NCBI GenBank assembly: GCA_001564275.1
Contig: LKND01000001.1
Coordinates: forward strand, 1 to 64,000
Origin: Natrialbaceae archaeon Tc-Br11_E2g14
Lineage (GTDB): Archaea > Halobacteriota > Halobacteria > Halobacteriales > Natrialbaceae
Direction of reading: 5' to 3'
DNA: 64,000 nucleotides
The translations under genes and the position numbers were made by a program. Each line of letters opens with the position of its first letter. The first letter of the stretch is position 1. The notes under the pieces are model-generated. The model saw only the letters and a program-made list of their open reading frames with translations, was not told the origin of the DNA and made no database searches. This document shows, piece after piece, positions 16,891 through 25,740 of the stretch.

Positions 16891-17439
16891 ATGAGCCAGG
16901 AGAGAAGTGAGTCGAGTGATTCCCGGTCGGAATCTCCCGACCGGACTCGAAACGCCGACCGGAGTGGTGACCGATCGACGGCTGATGGACGCCACCCGTT
17001 GTTCATGCCGGTGATTCTCCTCGGTGGACTGATCTTCGGGTTCGGACTCGGGTTCAGTCACATGGCGAGACCTGAAATCGTGTTACGCTTCCTGCAGTTT
17101 CAGGATTTCGGGCTGCTGTTCGTGATGTTCGGCGCGGCCATCGTTTCGGGTGTCGCCTTCGCCGTCATGCCGCGATATCGCACGCGGGCCCCTCTCACCC
17201 GGAAGCCATACGGGCGTCGCCTGAAATCGTTCGACCGGAACGTCCTCGTTGGCGGAGCCATCTTCGGGGTTGGGTGGGGATTATCAGGGATCTGCCCCGG
17301 TGCTGCGTACGCCAGTCTCGGTGTCGGGAACGTCACGATTCTGTGGGCGATCGGTGGCATGTTTCTCGGCGCGTATCTCCAAGGACGCTGGCGTAGCCAT
17401 CGCGTGCCGTCCGATGCTGCGTCCACCGGTGCCGACTGA
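16891..17439 (+). CDS. YeeE/YedE family membrane protein, second half-transporter
   Basis: The 182-residue protein starts one base after the stop of the first half. After a polar 35-residue N-terminus (SQERSESSDSRSESPDRTR) come about four helices. The signature GVGWGLSGICPGAAYASLG contains the conserved Cys and Gly residues of the second YeeE repeat. The two gene products probably form one channel. The polar Asp/Ser/Arg-rich leader is not present in the first half and is likely cytoplasmic. Confidence 0.88.
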   Translation: MSQERSESSDSRSESPDRTRNADRSGDRSTADGRHPLFMPVILLGGLIFGFGLGFSHMARPEIVLRFLQFQDFGLLFVMFGAAIVSGVAFAVMPRYRTRAPLTRKPYGRRLKSFDRNVLVGGAIFGVGWGLSGICPGAAYASLGVGNVTILWAIGGMFLGAYLQGRWRSHRVPSDAASTGAD

Positions 17440-17844
17440 CTCTGTGCTCGAGTGACCTGATTCACGCCACTGCTGAATGCCGTCGCTGACTGGTGATCGT
17501 GTGACAGTATCCGCGCCATCCCACCAGTTGAAACGAGTACCAAACCCCACAAGTGCGAGACGTCTGGGAACCCGTTCTGACCGATGGTTTCGTCGAGGTG
17601 TGGGCAATGACGTCAGTAGTCACTATCACTCGAGCACGTCGGTGGGGCCACCTTCGAGCCATTTCTGATCTCAGTATCGCCGACCGAGCGGGCCTCGAAA
17701 GCATCCTTACGGGTTCGAATAACTCACATGACGAGCGGGTTGAGCCACACCAGGGGCCACGGGTCATCGTCCTGGGCTAGGCGACGCGGCCACGACCGAC
17801 AGTTGGGCACCGTTAGCAACCGGAACGCGCTTGTCAAACCGTTT
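17440..17844. other. Intergenic region with a degraded family A repeat
   Basis: The only recognisable structure is a decayed family A copy at about 17520-17630. The two flanking genes are convergent, so no promoter is expected. Confidence 0.45.
17520..17630. repeat. Family A repeat, degraded copy
   Basis: The left end CCAGTTGAAACGAGTACC and right end GTGGGCAATGACGTCAGTAG resemble the ends of the full copies, and ACCCGTTCTGACC recalls the centre. The inner arms are no longer complementary. Boundaries are approximate. Confidence 0.35.
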
Positions 17845-18735
17845 TCAGTCGTCGAATGATGGGGCTGAAAGCTCCTCGTCGGTTGCGCCCCTCCACGAGT
17901 GGTGCGGTTCCCAATCGAGCATCGCGGCCGCTTTGGCGTTCGTGAACGCTGACTCGTCTCCTTCGAGCGAACACTGGTCCGGAAGCGAACCGTATCCCGC
18001 TTCGATCGCGTCCGCCGTATCGACCCCCAGGAAGTTGTCTGGCCCAAAAACGTTGTACACTTCGTGACCCTCAGGTGCTGCATCGATAGCAGCTTCGACG
18101 AACGAGACGACGTCTCGGATATCGACGTAGGACCAGAAGTTTCCGAACCGGCCTGCGCTCTCGAAGTCGAACGATTCCCTGATCGGAGTGATCTGATACC
18201 GTCCCGGATACTGAATCCAGCTCAGTCGCATCGAAGTGACCGAGACGTCGAACGCGTTCGAAACTCGCTGTGCAGCGGCTTCGCCAGCGAGTTTCGACGT
18301 CTCGTAGGCGTTCCAGGGTGCGACAGGATGCGCCTCGTCGACGGGGAGATACTCGGGGAGCATCGGTTCCGGCCAGTGAGTCCCGTAGACCGTCTCGCTC
18401 GAGGCCCAGACGATATCCGCCCCAGCGCGTCCGGCGGCCTCTAACACGTGAAACGTACTCACAGCGTTGTTCTCGTAGACCTCACCGCCAGCGTGGTGCT
18501 CCTCGTTTGGGATATTGCCAAGATGAACGACAGTGGATGGATCAACGTCCAGTACTGCCTCCCAGACCGTCCCTTGCCGTGTGAGATCGATCTTCTGAAA
18601 ATTGACGCCCTCGGGCGTGTCTACGGCCGGTAGTTGACGGTCGAGTGCAACGACCTCGTACTCGGTTTTGAGCCGGTCGACGAGCCATCTACCTGCACCA
18701 CCCAGCGCGCCTGTAACGACGACCGTGGTTGTCAT
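17845..18735 (-). CDS. NAD-dependent epimerase/dehydratase (extended SDR)
   Basis: The 296-residue protein has the Rossmann motif MTTTVVVTGALGGAGRWLVD (GxxGxxG), a substrate-domain entry VVHLGNIPNEEHHAGGEVYE, the catalytic Ser-Thr region IVWASSETVYGTHW, and the YxxxK active site in NAYETSKLAGEAAAQRV. It is an extended short-chain dehydrogenase acting on sugars or sugar acids. The substrate is unknown; uronate dehydrogenase-like or nucleotide-sugar epimerase-like roles are possible. It shares a 279-base divergent promoter region with the aldo/keto reductase at 19015, which points to joint regulation with the sugar locus to the right. Confidence 0.88.
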   Translation of the reverse strand: MTTTVVVTGALGGAGRWLVDRLKTEYEVVALDRQLPAVDTPEGVNFQKIDLTRQGTVWEAVLDVDPSTVVHLGNIPNEEHHAGGEVYENNAVSTFHVLEAAGRAGADIVWASSETVYGTHWPEPMLPEYLPVDEAHPVAPWNAYETSKLAGEAAAQRVSNAFDVSVTSMRLSWIQYPGRYQITPIRESFDFESAGRFGNFWSYVDIRDVVSFVEAAIDAAPEGHEVYNVFGPDNFLGVDTADAIEAGYGSLPDQCSLEGDESAFTNAKAAAMLDWEPHHSWRGATDEELSAPSFDD

Positions 18736-18756
18736 ACATGACGGTTATCCTCGAAT

Positions 18757-18764
18757 TATATAAC
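18757..18764 (-). promoter_or_regulatory. TATA box of the epimerase gene
   Basis: TTATATAA is centred about 26 bases before the ATG at 18735, fitting a leaderless transcript. Confidence 0.6.
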
Positions 18765-18984
18765 TTACCTGGCTTTGATGCATCCGCATCAATAGACGGC
18801 GACTTGCCGTAGTGAGTTACGGTAATCGAGATGCCAGGTTGGAAACCGTGACTAAACGCTCGAGGAAACCGGCAGTGACGAACCCATCGACCGATTTTAC
18901 GAAGGTGCCGCGGCAGACATTCAGTGATAGCGTGGCAACTTGTCGTTGCCAATACCGGTAGATTGACGAATAAAGGGATGACAG

Positions 18985-18993
18985 TTTTATAAG
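18985..18993 (+). promoter_or_regulatory. TATA box of the aldo/keto reductase gene
   Basis: TTTTATAAG is centred 26 bases before the ATG at 19015, fitting a leaderless transcript. A hairpin TGGCAACTTGTCGTTGCCA lies just upstream, near 18932-18950. Confidence 0.6.
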
Positions 18994-19014
18994 TTACAAC
19001 TCGAATGGTCATTC

Positions 19015-19989
19015 ATGGAATACACTTCTCTCGGTTCCACGGGAATGACCGTCTCGAAGATCTGTCTCGGATGCATGAGTTTCGGGAGTGAGGAACCATG
19101 GATGCTCGATCGGCAGGAGAGTCGCGAATTGATCGAGCGAGCGATTGATCTCGGGGTGAACTTCTTCGACACCGCCAACGCCTACTCCGATGGAGAGTCC
19201 GAGACGCTTCTGGGTGAGGTCCTCTCGGAGTACGACCGAGACAAACAGGTCGTTGCGACGAAAGTCCGATTCCCCGTCGGTGACGACCACCCGAACGGGG
19301 CTGGGCTCTCGCGAAAGACGATCGAGCAGGAACTCGATGCCAGTCTGGATCGGCTCGGTATGGAGACCATCGACCTCTATCAAACCCACCGTGTGGACCC
19401 GAACACCCCACCGGAAACAACGCTACGAGCTCTCGACGATGCGGTACGACGTGGGGATGTTCGCCACGTCGGGACCTCCTCGATGTGGGCACACCAACTG
19501 GCCCGTCGTCTACGGGTCAGCGAACGTGAAAGCCTGGTACAGTTCGAAACGATGCAGAACCACTACCATCTCGCCTATCGGGAAGAGGAGCGTGAAATGT
19601 TGCCGTTGTGCGATGGTGAAGATATCGGCGTTATCCCGTGGGGGCCCCTCGGTCAAGGATTCCTCACGCGACCGATCGATGCACTCGAACGAACTGATCG
19701 GGGCGATCCCGATAACTTCCACAATCCGACTGCTGAGTACGTTCGTGGTGGCGGCAGGGAGATCAACGAACGCGTCGAGGAGCTCGCGGAGGAGTACGGT
19801 GTCACGATGGCACAGATCGCGCTCGCCTGGCAGTTCCAGAACGAGTATGTCGATGCGCCTATCGTCGGAACGACCTCAATCGACCATCTGGAGCAGGCTG
19901 TCGAAGCGCTCACGATCGACCTCTCGAAGTCCGACGTACGGTATCTGGAGGAACCGTACGAACCGCAACCCGTAGTCGGCCACGAGTGA
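19015..19989 (+). CDS. Aldo/keto reductase (AKR7/YajO-like subgroup)
   Basis: The 324-residue protein begins MEYTSLGSTGMTVSKICLGC. It has the tetrad Asp/Tyr in GVNFFDTANAYSDGESETLL, Lys in VVATKVRFPV, and His in IDLYQTHRVDPNTP. The NADP-binding end is PIVGTTSIDHLEQAVEAL. In comparison with the gene at 13165 it is longer and has the SKICLGCMSFG entry of aryl-alcohol/sugar-type aldo-keto reductases. Gene order suggests a role in sugar metabolism with the divergent epimerase and the beta-glucan genes further right, but that gap is large (1.9 kb). Confidence 0.9.
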   Translation: MEYTSLGSTGMTVSKICLGCMSFGSEEPWMLDRQESRELIERAIDLGVNFFDTANAYSDGESETLLGEVLSEYDRDKQVVATKVRFPVGDDHPNGAGLSRKTIEQELDASLDRLGMETIDLYQTHRVDPNTPPETTLRALDDAVRRGDVRHVGTSSMWAHQLARRLRVSERESLVQFETMQNHYHLAYREEEREMLPLCDGEDIGVIPWGPLGQGFLTRPIDALERTDRGDPDNFHNPTAEYVRGGGREINERVEELAEEYGVTMAQIALAWQFQNEYVDAPIVGTTSIDHLEQAVEALTIDLSKSDVRYLEEPYEPQPVVGHE

Positions 19990-21042
19990 CGGAGTACGTA
20001 CGGTAATCGGGCAGACTTCCCGATAATATTGATCGATCCTTCGATAAATCCCGAACTGCGAAGGGGACGATATATCCAACTCCATCGATGTATGAGTGCA
20101 GGAGTGAGTTACCAACCCTTCGAGTCGACCCGTACACTTCCGGGACCCTCAAACCGAGAAGAAGTGGTATAATGAGTTATATAAAATTTCAATTATAGGT
20201 GGTTGGTCTATGGACTCATGCTCCTGATTATGAGACAGCTTTTGTTGACCAATTTTGTAAAGTTCACACAATATATAGTGGTGGATGTACCGCAAGTACG
20301 ATCGATTGGAAGGGGTCGCCAGGGCCGAACTGAAATGAAACTTTGTTCAAAAATACTGTTGGGCCGTCTGAGTGGGTATTATAGTTTGGAAGCGGCCACA
20401 GTACAACGATAGCAACGTCGCCTGACTTTGGGAGTAACGTGAGTGAGAAAGTGACTCAATGTGCCCTGAGTAGTGTCCAGGCCCAGCTGTGACCCGGGAC
20501 TCATGAAGCGACTAATTGGTTAGGTTCTTGGGAATATAAAACAATATCAGTGGTGTTGGTTTGCCGTTCGTTAAGAATATAAGAAAGAGAATATATAGTG
20601 GAAAGCACCAATTGATAATTACTGGATGCGTCGGCGTTGGAGACGACTCCATTGTGTGCGTGAGTACAGTAAGATCAGGATTGATGTATATACCCTATAT
20701 AAAGATGCTGTTGAACTTTTTTGAATTCCGAGCCGTAGTCTAATCAGGCAATTTGGGACGGCGATCAGTGTTATTTTCCCTGCTGAGCAGGTGTGAAAAC
20801 TGCGCAAGTACGTGACTTGAGTTGCTGGCGAGGCAGCGATCGGCACCCACTACCTATTACGAGCCTAAGTCCGTAATGGTGGCACCTATCTGGTGAAACG
20901 CACGTCGACGGGTGGCACGCACCCCAATTGTTCGTGGAGGTTCGGGAACGACTGATTGGGTCTATCGATGTTCTTGTCAGTTGTGTTCGACACCTAGGTC
21001 TCACCCCGTTCCAAACCAACTCGTGATGGTGTTGAGACGCGG

Positions 21043-21165
21043 CTATAGTACCAATTGAAACGATTTACACACCCTCACAGCGAGTGGGCTCACAACCGGC
21101 GCCAAACCGGTTCTGGGCCATGGTATCGTGAGAATGTGTGCAAAGACTTTCAATGGCTACTACAG
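21043..21165. repeat. Family A palindromic repeat, full-length copy
   Basis: It runs from CTATAGTACCAATTGAAACG to TTTCAATGGCTACTACAG. It has ACACACCCTCACAGCGAGTG on the left and the central ACCGGCGCCAAACCGGT palindrome. Confidence 0.8.
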
Positions 21166-21255
21166 TTCCCGATCGATTTAGATTCGTCGGGATCTCTCCC
21201 CATCGGAACCACTGTTCGCTACGGTTCGTGCTTGGTTTCCCGTTGGTCCGAGCTG

Positions 21256-21338
21256 TGGTAGCCAGTGAAACGATTGACACGCCTATCACGACGCAATCAT
21301 GCGATAGGGTATGCAATGACTTTCACTGGCTACTATAG
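21256..21338. repeat. Family A palindromic repeat, short variant
   Basis: GTAGCCAGTGAAACG on the left is the inverse of TTTCACTGGCTACTATAG on the right, a near-perfect terminal inverted repeat. The centre carries a different stem, CCTATCACGACGCAATCATG and CGATAGGG, instead of the standard core. Confidence 0.7.
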
Positions 21339-21618
21339 TTTTGCTTCGCCAACCTCATTATTGCCAATGAACATTACATATTTAGACCGCCACTTTTCAG
21401 ACGATTAGTCTCAAACTAGAATACGCCTGACAGCGACGGTATCTTACTGTCTATAAGGTTATATGTTGGTCAGTATTAGACATTGTAGTTTAAATACCGG
21501 TAAGATGACTAAATATTTGAAAAGTTAGGTAGAGAGTGTCGAGATAGCGTTTTTAGAACTAATTCCGATCGTAACAAAGCAACTATATCTTATCTTATAT
21601 ATGATCGACCGCTACTGA

Positions 21619-21840
21619 TTCTGTTCGCCCCGCCACCTGCCCTCCCCTACTCCAGCAGCCCTACGCGCCTCAGTCTTTGAGGTCGAAGGCTCAACCTCGA
21701 ATTCTGCTGAAGGCGACCAATGTGCAGCCCAGATAGTTTCCGGTCTTATCGAGAAGGATCGAAGCCGTCCAGGAGTAGCAAGGGCACCGATGCACGGTGA
21801 ACACCCCACTAAGGAAAAGGATTATATATTAAGGATTTAA
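21619..21840 (+). other. Open frame with protein-like composition but no start, possible gene-end remnant
   Basis: Between TGA at 21616 and TAA at 21838 the frame reads for example SAEGDQCAAQIVSGLIEKDR, then SRPGVARAPMHGEHPTKEKD. It looks like the C-terminal end of a lost gene. It overlaps the promoter of the next gene, so it is not expected to be functional. The family is unknown. Confidence 0.25.
21823..21829 (+). promoter_or_regulatory. TATA box of the ABC transporter operon
   Basis: TATATAT-type sequence (within ATTATATATTAAGG) is centred about 28 bases before the ATG at 21854, fitting a leaderless transcript for the five-gene operon. Confidence 0.6.
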
Positions 21841-21853
21841 AGCATTATATGCA

Positions 21854-23668
21854 ATGGTAGATGAAAGCATACCAGCCGATAGAGTGGTTGCATCGAAAAA
21901 ACGGAGGCGAGTCCTCCAAGCTGCCGGCCTGGTGGGTGCAACAGGCCTCGCAGGATGTTTGGGTGGTGGGGACGACGAGGGCGAGCCAGCGGAGGATGAT
22001 GGAGTTTCGGACCCCTCTGAGGCGGACTTTGTCGATACGGAGTTCGTGACGCCGGTAGTCGTCCCACCACAGGATATTCAGTTCAACCCATACAACGACA
22101 ATAACTACGCCTGGCGAACCGGTCTGGTCCTCTTCGATGACTTCCTCTACCAGGAGAAACTCGAGAACACCTTCCAGCCGGGCGTCGTGACGGACTGGAC
22201 GGTTACCGAGGACGACGTCACACTGGAGATTCGCGAGGGGATGTCCTGGCACGATGGCACCGACATCACGGCCGAGGACGTGGTCCGGAAGCTCAAAATC
22301 GAACTCTACGACGGGAGTAATCTCGGGAACTACATCGACGTGGAGTCTATCGAAGACACTGACGATCACACCGTCGAGATGGCGTTCGACGAGCCGCTTG
22401 GCGAGGAAATGTTACTCAACTTCCTGATGGAGATCACACTGGATACACCAGCGACGCACTATCAGGAGTTCTTGGACGACTTCGAAGATGGGGGCGACGG
22501 TGAGAACGCTGATGGTGACACTCTCGGTGAATTTACGATCGAAGAGCCGATCGGCAGCGGGCCGTTCGCCTTCGAACAAGCTGTCGAACAGGAGCTTCAT
22601 CTCGAGCTGTTCGAGGACCATCCCGACGCCGATAACATCAATTTCTCCGGGTATCACTTCCGATTCCTCGATACGAACGAGGGGCGCTGGCAGGAAATCG
22701 AGGCGGGCGAAATCGATGGGCTCCACGTCGTGTTCACGCCACCACACATCGTCGATGGGTTCCCGGACGAGGTCCGTGAGTACCGCATCGAAGCCAATTA
22801 CGGGATGGGCATCATGTGGGACCACGATCACAAACACTTCGGGCAGCAGGAGGTCCGTCAAGCGATCGCACACGTCATCGATCGGGAGACAACAGCGATG
22901 AACGCCGGACCCGACACCGAACAGCCAGTAAGCACGCCGACAGGTATTCTCGGTAATCACGATGGGACGGCCGACGAGTGGCTCGGGGACCACGCTGACA
23001 ACTTCAACCAGTATGCGCAAGATACTGATCGTGCAGCGGACCTCCTCGAAAGCGCTGGGTTCCAGCGTGACGATGGGACGTGGTACGACGAGGACGGGGA
23101 CGTTCTCGAGTTCCCAGTGAAAGCGCCTGCTGGGTACAGTGATTGGGTCGACGCGATTCAGACGTTCAACGAGCAACTCAACGATTTCGGAATAGAAGCG
23201 GAGTTCGTTTCCAGGGACGAAGCCGCATACTGGGGGCAGGATATCTACGGGGACGAAGGCTTCGACGTTGCGCTCCACGAGTGGGCGAACGTGCAGCGTC
23301 ACCCGTATTTCAGTCTTGAATGGCTCCTCGACAGCTGGGATACCGAAAACGTTCGCAACTACGACGCAAGCGAGATCGAGTTGCCACCAGTCGGAGAGGA
23401 GAGTGGCTCCGAAACGTTCGTCCCGGCCGAGGATCTGCAGAACCTCGCCGTGGCAACCGACGAAGAGGATGAACGCGAGTACGTACAACGACTGGCCTGG
23501 GTAGTCAACCAGGATCTCGTGATGTTGCCGGTGATGGAAAAACAGGATCAGTCGTTCATTTCGACTGACCGGTTCGAGGCCGCTTCCACGGACGATCCGG
23601 ACGCTCACGTTGACTTCCCGACGACGTACTTGATGCGCCAAGGCAAACTGGTAGCCAAAGAAGAATGA
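21854..23668 (+). CDS. ABC transporter substrate-binding lipoprotein, family 5 (Dpp/Opp type)
   Basis: The 604-residue protein begins with a Tat lipoprotein signal. KKRRRVLQAAGLVGATGLAG leads into the lipobox GCLGGG at about residue 36, followed by an acidic linker. The mature part has family 5 features: WTVTEDDVTLEIREGMSWHD, then GTDITAEDVVRKLKIEL, and EPIGSGPFAFEQ. Although the family is named for peptides, archaeal members often bind oligosaccharides, for example beta-glucosides in Pyrococcus and Sulfolobus. Here the downstream GH3 and GH81 enzymes argue for beta-glucan oligosaccharides. It is the first gene of an operon with both permeases and both ATPases. Confidence 0.93.
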   Translation: MVDESIPADRVVASKKRRRVLQAAGLVGATGLAGCLGGGDDEGEPAEDDGVSDPSEADFVDTEFVTPVVVPPQDIQFNPYNDNNYAWRTGLVLFDDFLYQEKLENTFQPGVVTDWTVTEDDVTLEIREGMSWHDGTDITAEDVVRKLKIELYDGSNLGNYIDVESIEDTDDHTVEMAFDEPLGEEMLLNFLMEITLDTPATHYQEFLDDFEDGGDGENADGDTLGEFTIEEPIGSGPFAFEQAVEQELHLELFEDHPDADNINFSGYHFRFLDTNEGRWQEIEAGEIDGLHVVFTPPHIVDGFPDEVREYRIEANYGMGIMWDHDHKHFGQQEVRQAIAHVIDRETTAMNAGPDTEQPVSTPTGILGNHDGTADEWLGDHADNFNQYAQDTDRAADLLESAGFQRDDGTWYDEDGDVLEFPVKAPAGYSDWVDAIQTFNEQLNDFGIEAEFVSRDEAAYWGQDIYGDEGFDVALHEWANVQRHPYFSLEWLLDSWDTENVRNYDASEIELPPVGEESGSETFVPAEDLQNLAVATDEEDEREYVQRLAWVVNQDLVMLPVMEKQDQSFISTDRFEAASTDDPDAHVDFPTTYLMRQGKLVAKEE

Positions 23669-23692
23669 ACACTCAGCACAACGAGAGATAGT

Positions 23693-24715
23693 ATGAAACG
23701 ATATCTCTTGGAACGCACCGGGCAACTGGTGATCACTGTCTTTGCAGTGATGACACTGACGTTTTTTTTGATCAGGCTCCTTCCGGGCGGGCCTGCGGAT
23801 GCGATACGTGCTGACCTCATCCAGAACAACCCGGAGATGAGTACTGATCAGATCAACCGGCGGGTCGAGGCCCAGCTGAACATCATGCCCGATGACCCGC
23901 TACACGTCCAGTACGTCTCGTACGTTTCTGACCTGCTCCGAGGAGATATGGGACAGTCGATTTCACAGGGTGCTCCGGTGACCGAAATCATCGCAAACGC
24001 AGCTCCCTGGACGATCTTCTTTATCGGAACGGCCGTCATGATCGCGTTCGTAATCGGGATTTCGGCCGGTGCCATCATGGCCTACCGCGAAGGGACGAGA
24101 TTCGACAACAACTCGACCGTCACGGCGATCTTGATGAACTCCGTCCCGGATTACATCTACGGACTGATCTTCCTCTGGTTGCTCTCGTATCAACTGGGTG
24201 TCTTCCCGACGGGCGGGCGCTACTCCAGTTCGACGGAGCCGACGGTCAATCCGCTCGCGCCGGTAGAGACCCTGACGTTCTTCGGTGACGTCCTCTATCA
24301 CGCGGCGTTGCCGATCACCGCGATCGTGTTCGTTGCCTGGGGCGGTTGGGCACTCGGAATGCGTGGCAACAGCATCCAGGTGCTCGGTGAAGACTATCTC
24401 CGGGTCGCGCGTCTCCGCGGATTACCACAGCGACGGATTGCATTACGGTATGTCGGTCGCAATGCGATCCTTCCGATGTACACGTCGATGCTGATCACGA
24501 TCGGGTTCCTGCTCGGCGGTTCGATAATTATCGAGCAGGTGTTTAGCTATCCAGGCATGGGCTACTACATGATCGAAGCCCTAACGCGACGGGATTACCC
24601 CCTGATGATGGGCGTGTTCCTGATCATTACGATCACGGTCGCGATTGGTGTCTACGTTGCAGATCTCACGTACGGCCTGATCGACCCACGCGCCAGTGCG
24701 GGTGATTCACAGTGA
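23693..24715 (+). CDS. ABC transporter permease, DppB/OppB type
   Basis: The 340-residue protein starts MKRYLLERTGQLVITVFAVM and has the classic DppB N-terminal helix followed by FFLIRLLPGGPADA. The binding-protein-dependent transport domain, with six helices in all, contains the EAA-like loop EDYLRVARLRGLPQRRIALR that contacts the ATPase. It forms the translocation pore with the next gene's product. It starts 24 bases after the substrate-binding gene and overlaps the next gene by four bases (GTGA). Confidence 0.94.
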   Translation: MKRYLLERTGQLVITVFAVMTLTFFLIRLLPGGPADAIRADLIQNNPEMSTDQINRRVEAQLNIMPDDPLHVQYVSYVSDLLRGDMGQSISQGAPVTEIIANAAPWTIFFIGTAVMIAFVIGISAGAIMAYREGTRFDNNSTVTAILMNSVPDYIYGLIFLWLLSYQLGVFPTGGRYSSSTEPTVNPLAPVETLTFFGDVLYHAALPITAIVFVAWGGWALGMRGNSIQVLGEDYLRVARLRGLPQRRIALRYVGRNAILPMYTSMLITIGFLLGGSIIIEQVFSYPGMGYYMIEALTRRDYPLMMGVFLIITITVAIGVYVADLTYGLIDPRASAGDSQ

Positions 24716-25740
24716 GCAATCGGATGGATTCCGTCGACATACTGGAAAGCAGCGAGGCGATCGAAACAGTCGCTGAGGAAACCCTGTCAAGGCGCGAACG
24801 GTGGGTCCTCACTATCGAGCGTGGCGTTCTCGCTCCTGCTCGAATCGTCTGGGCAGATCTGCGGGCTCGTGTCGGTATCATCATCCTCTCTCTGTTCGTC
24901 GCCATGGGCGTGATCGGCACTCGTATCGTCGACGAACCACGAACCAATCAGGGAGAGCGTCTCGAGCCAGCGTTCCAGAGTTTCGCCCATCCGTTGGGAA
25001 CGGACAGTGTCGGGCGTGACGTCCTCGGTCAGATCGTCCACGCCACGCCGAACATGCTGCTGATGATCCTCGCTGGTGGCGTGTTCACTACGGTAATGGC
25101 GACCGCCGTCGGGACGACGTCGGGCTATCTCGGCGGAAGTACCGATCGAGCGATCATGTCGGTTACCGACATCGCGATGACGATCCCAGGGCTGCCCCTG
25201 GTCGTTATTCTGGCCGCAGCGCTGACACCGACGAACCCTCTCGTCATCGGGGTAATTCTGACGATTAATGCGTGGGCGGGGCTGGCCCGTGCTATTCGCT
25301 CTCAGGTATTGACCATCCGCCGGAGTTCGTACGTCGAAGCATCGAAAGCGATGGGGATGTCGACGATGTCGGTCGTCCGACGCGACATTCTACCGAACAT
25401 CATGCCGTACGTGCTGATCAACTTCGTCACTGCAGCACGGAACGTCATCTTCGCCTCCGTGGGACTGTACTTCATCGGCGTGCTCCCGTACGACAACATC
25501 GTTAACTGGGGCGTCATGATCGACCTGGCCTACCAGGGCGGTGGGCTCCAGTCGATGGAGGCGGCACACTGGCTGTTCGCCCCGTTGATCACGATTACCC
25601 TGCTCTCGTTCGGGCTGATCATGTTCGCACAGGGCACCGATCGAATGTTCAATCCGCGCGTTCGTGCCCGTCATTCGACGACGACGAAGACCAGCGACGA
25701 CGACGGGGCGCCGTCCGCTTCCCCAGGTGATAACGTATGA
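24712..25740 (+). CDS. ABC transporter permease, DppC/OppC type
   Basis: The GTG start at 24712 overlaps the stop of the first permease by four bases; an ATG at 24724 is an alternative. The 342-residue protein has the DppC-type arrangement. This is an N-terminal helix (IILSLFVAMGVIG), then the periplasm-facing segment with HPLGTDSVGRDVLGQIVHAT, and the EAA loop SSYVEASKAMGMSTMSVVRR. It pairs with the DppB-type protein. The Ser/Thr/Asp-rich C-terminal tail (TTTKTSDDDGAPSASPGDNV) is a haloarchaeal extension. Confidence 0.93.
   Translation: MSNRMDSVDILESSEAIETVAEETLSRRERWVLTIERGVLAPARIVWADLRARVGIIILSLFVAMGVIGTRIVDEPRTNQGERLEPAFQSFAHPLGTDSVGRDVLGQIVHATPNMLLMILAGGVFTTVMATAVGTTSGYLGGSTDRAIMSVTDIAMTIPGLPLVVILAAALTPTNPLVIGVILTINAWAGLARAIRSQVLTIRRSSYVEASKAMGMSTMSVVRRDILPNIMPYVLINFVTAARNVIFASVGLYFIGVLPYDNIVNWGVMIDLAYQGGGLQSMEAAHWLFAPLITITLLSFGLIMFAQGTDRMFNPRVRARHSTTTKTSDDDGAPSASPGDNV

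Larger units (their letters stand above)
19990..21853. other. AT-rich gene-free region with repeats and decayed frames
   Basis: No intact gene was found in nearly 1.9 kb. Stretches at about 20200-20780 and 21340-21610 are visibly AT-rich against a GC-rich chromosome. Two family A copies lie at 21043-21165 and 21256-21338. Two short frames look like coding leftovers: one near 20900-21023 (HVDGWHAPQLFVEVRERL) and one at 21619-21840. The region reads as an old insertion site under decay. No transposase motif could be identified. Confidence 0.5.

Noticed and set aside
20561..20846. Possible transposase fragment in the AT-rich gap
   Set aside because: Short frames on both strands show no DDE motif or recognisable transposase segment.
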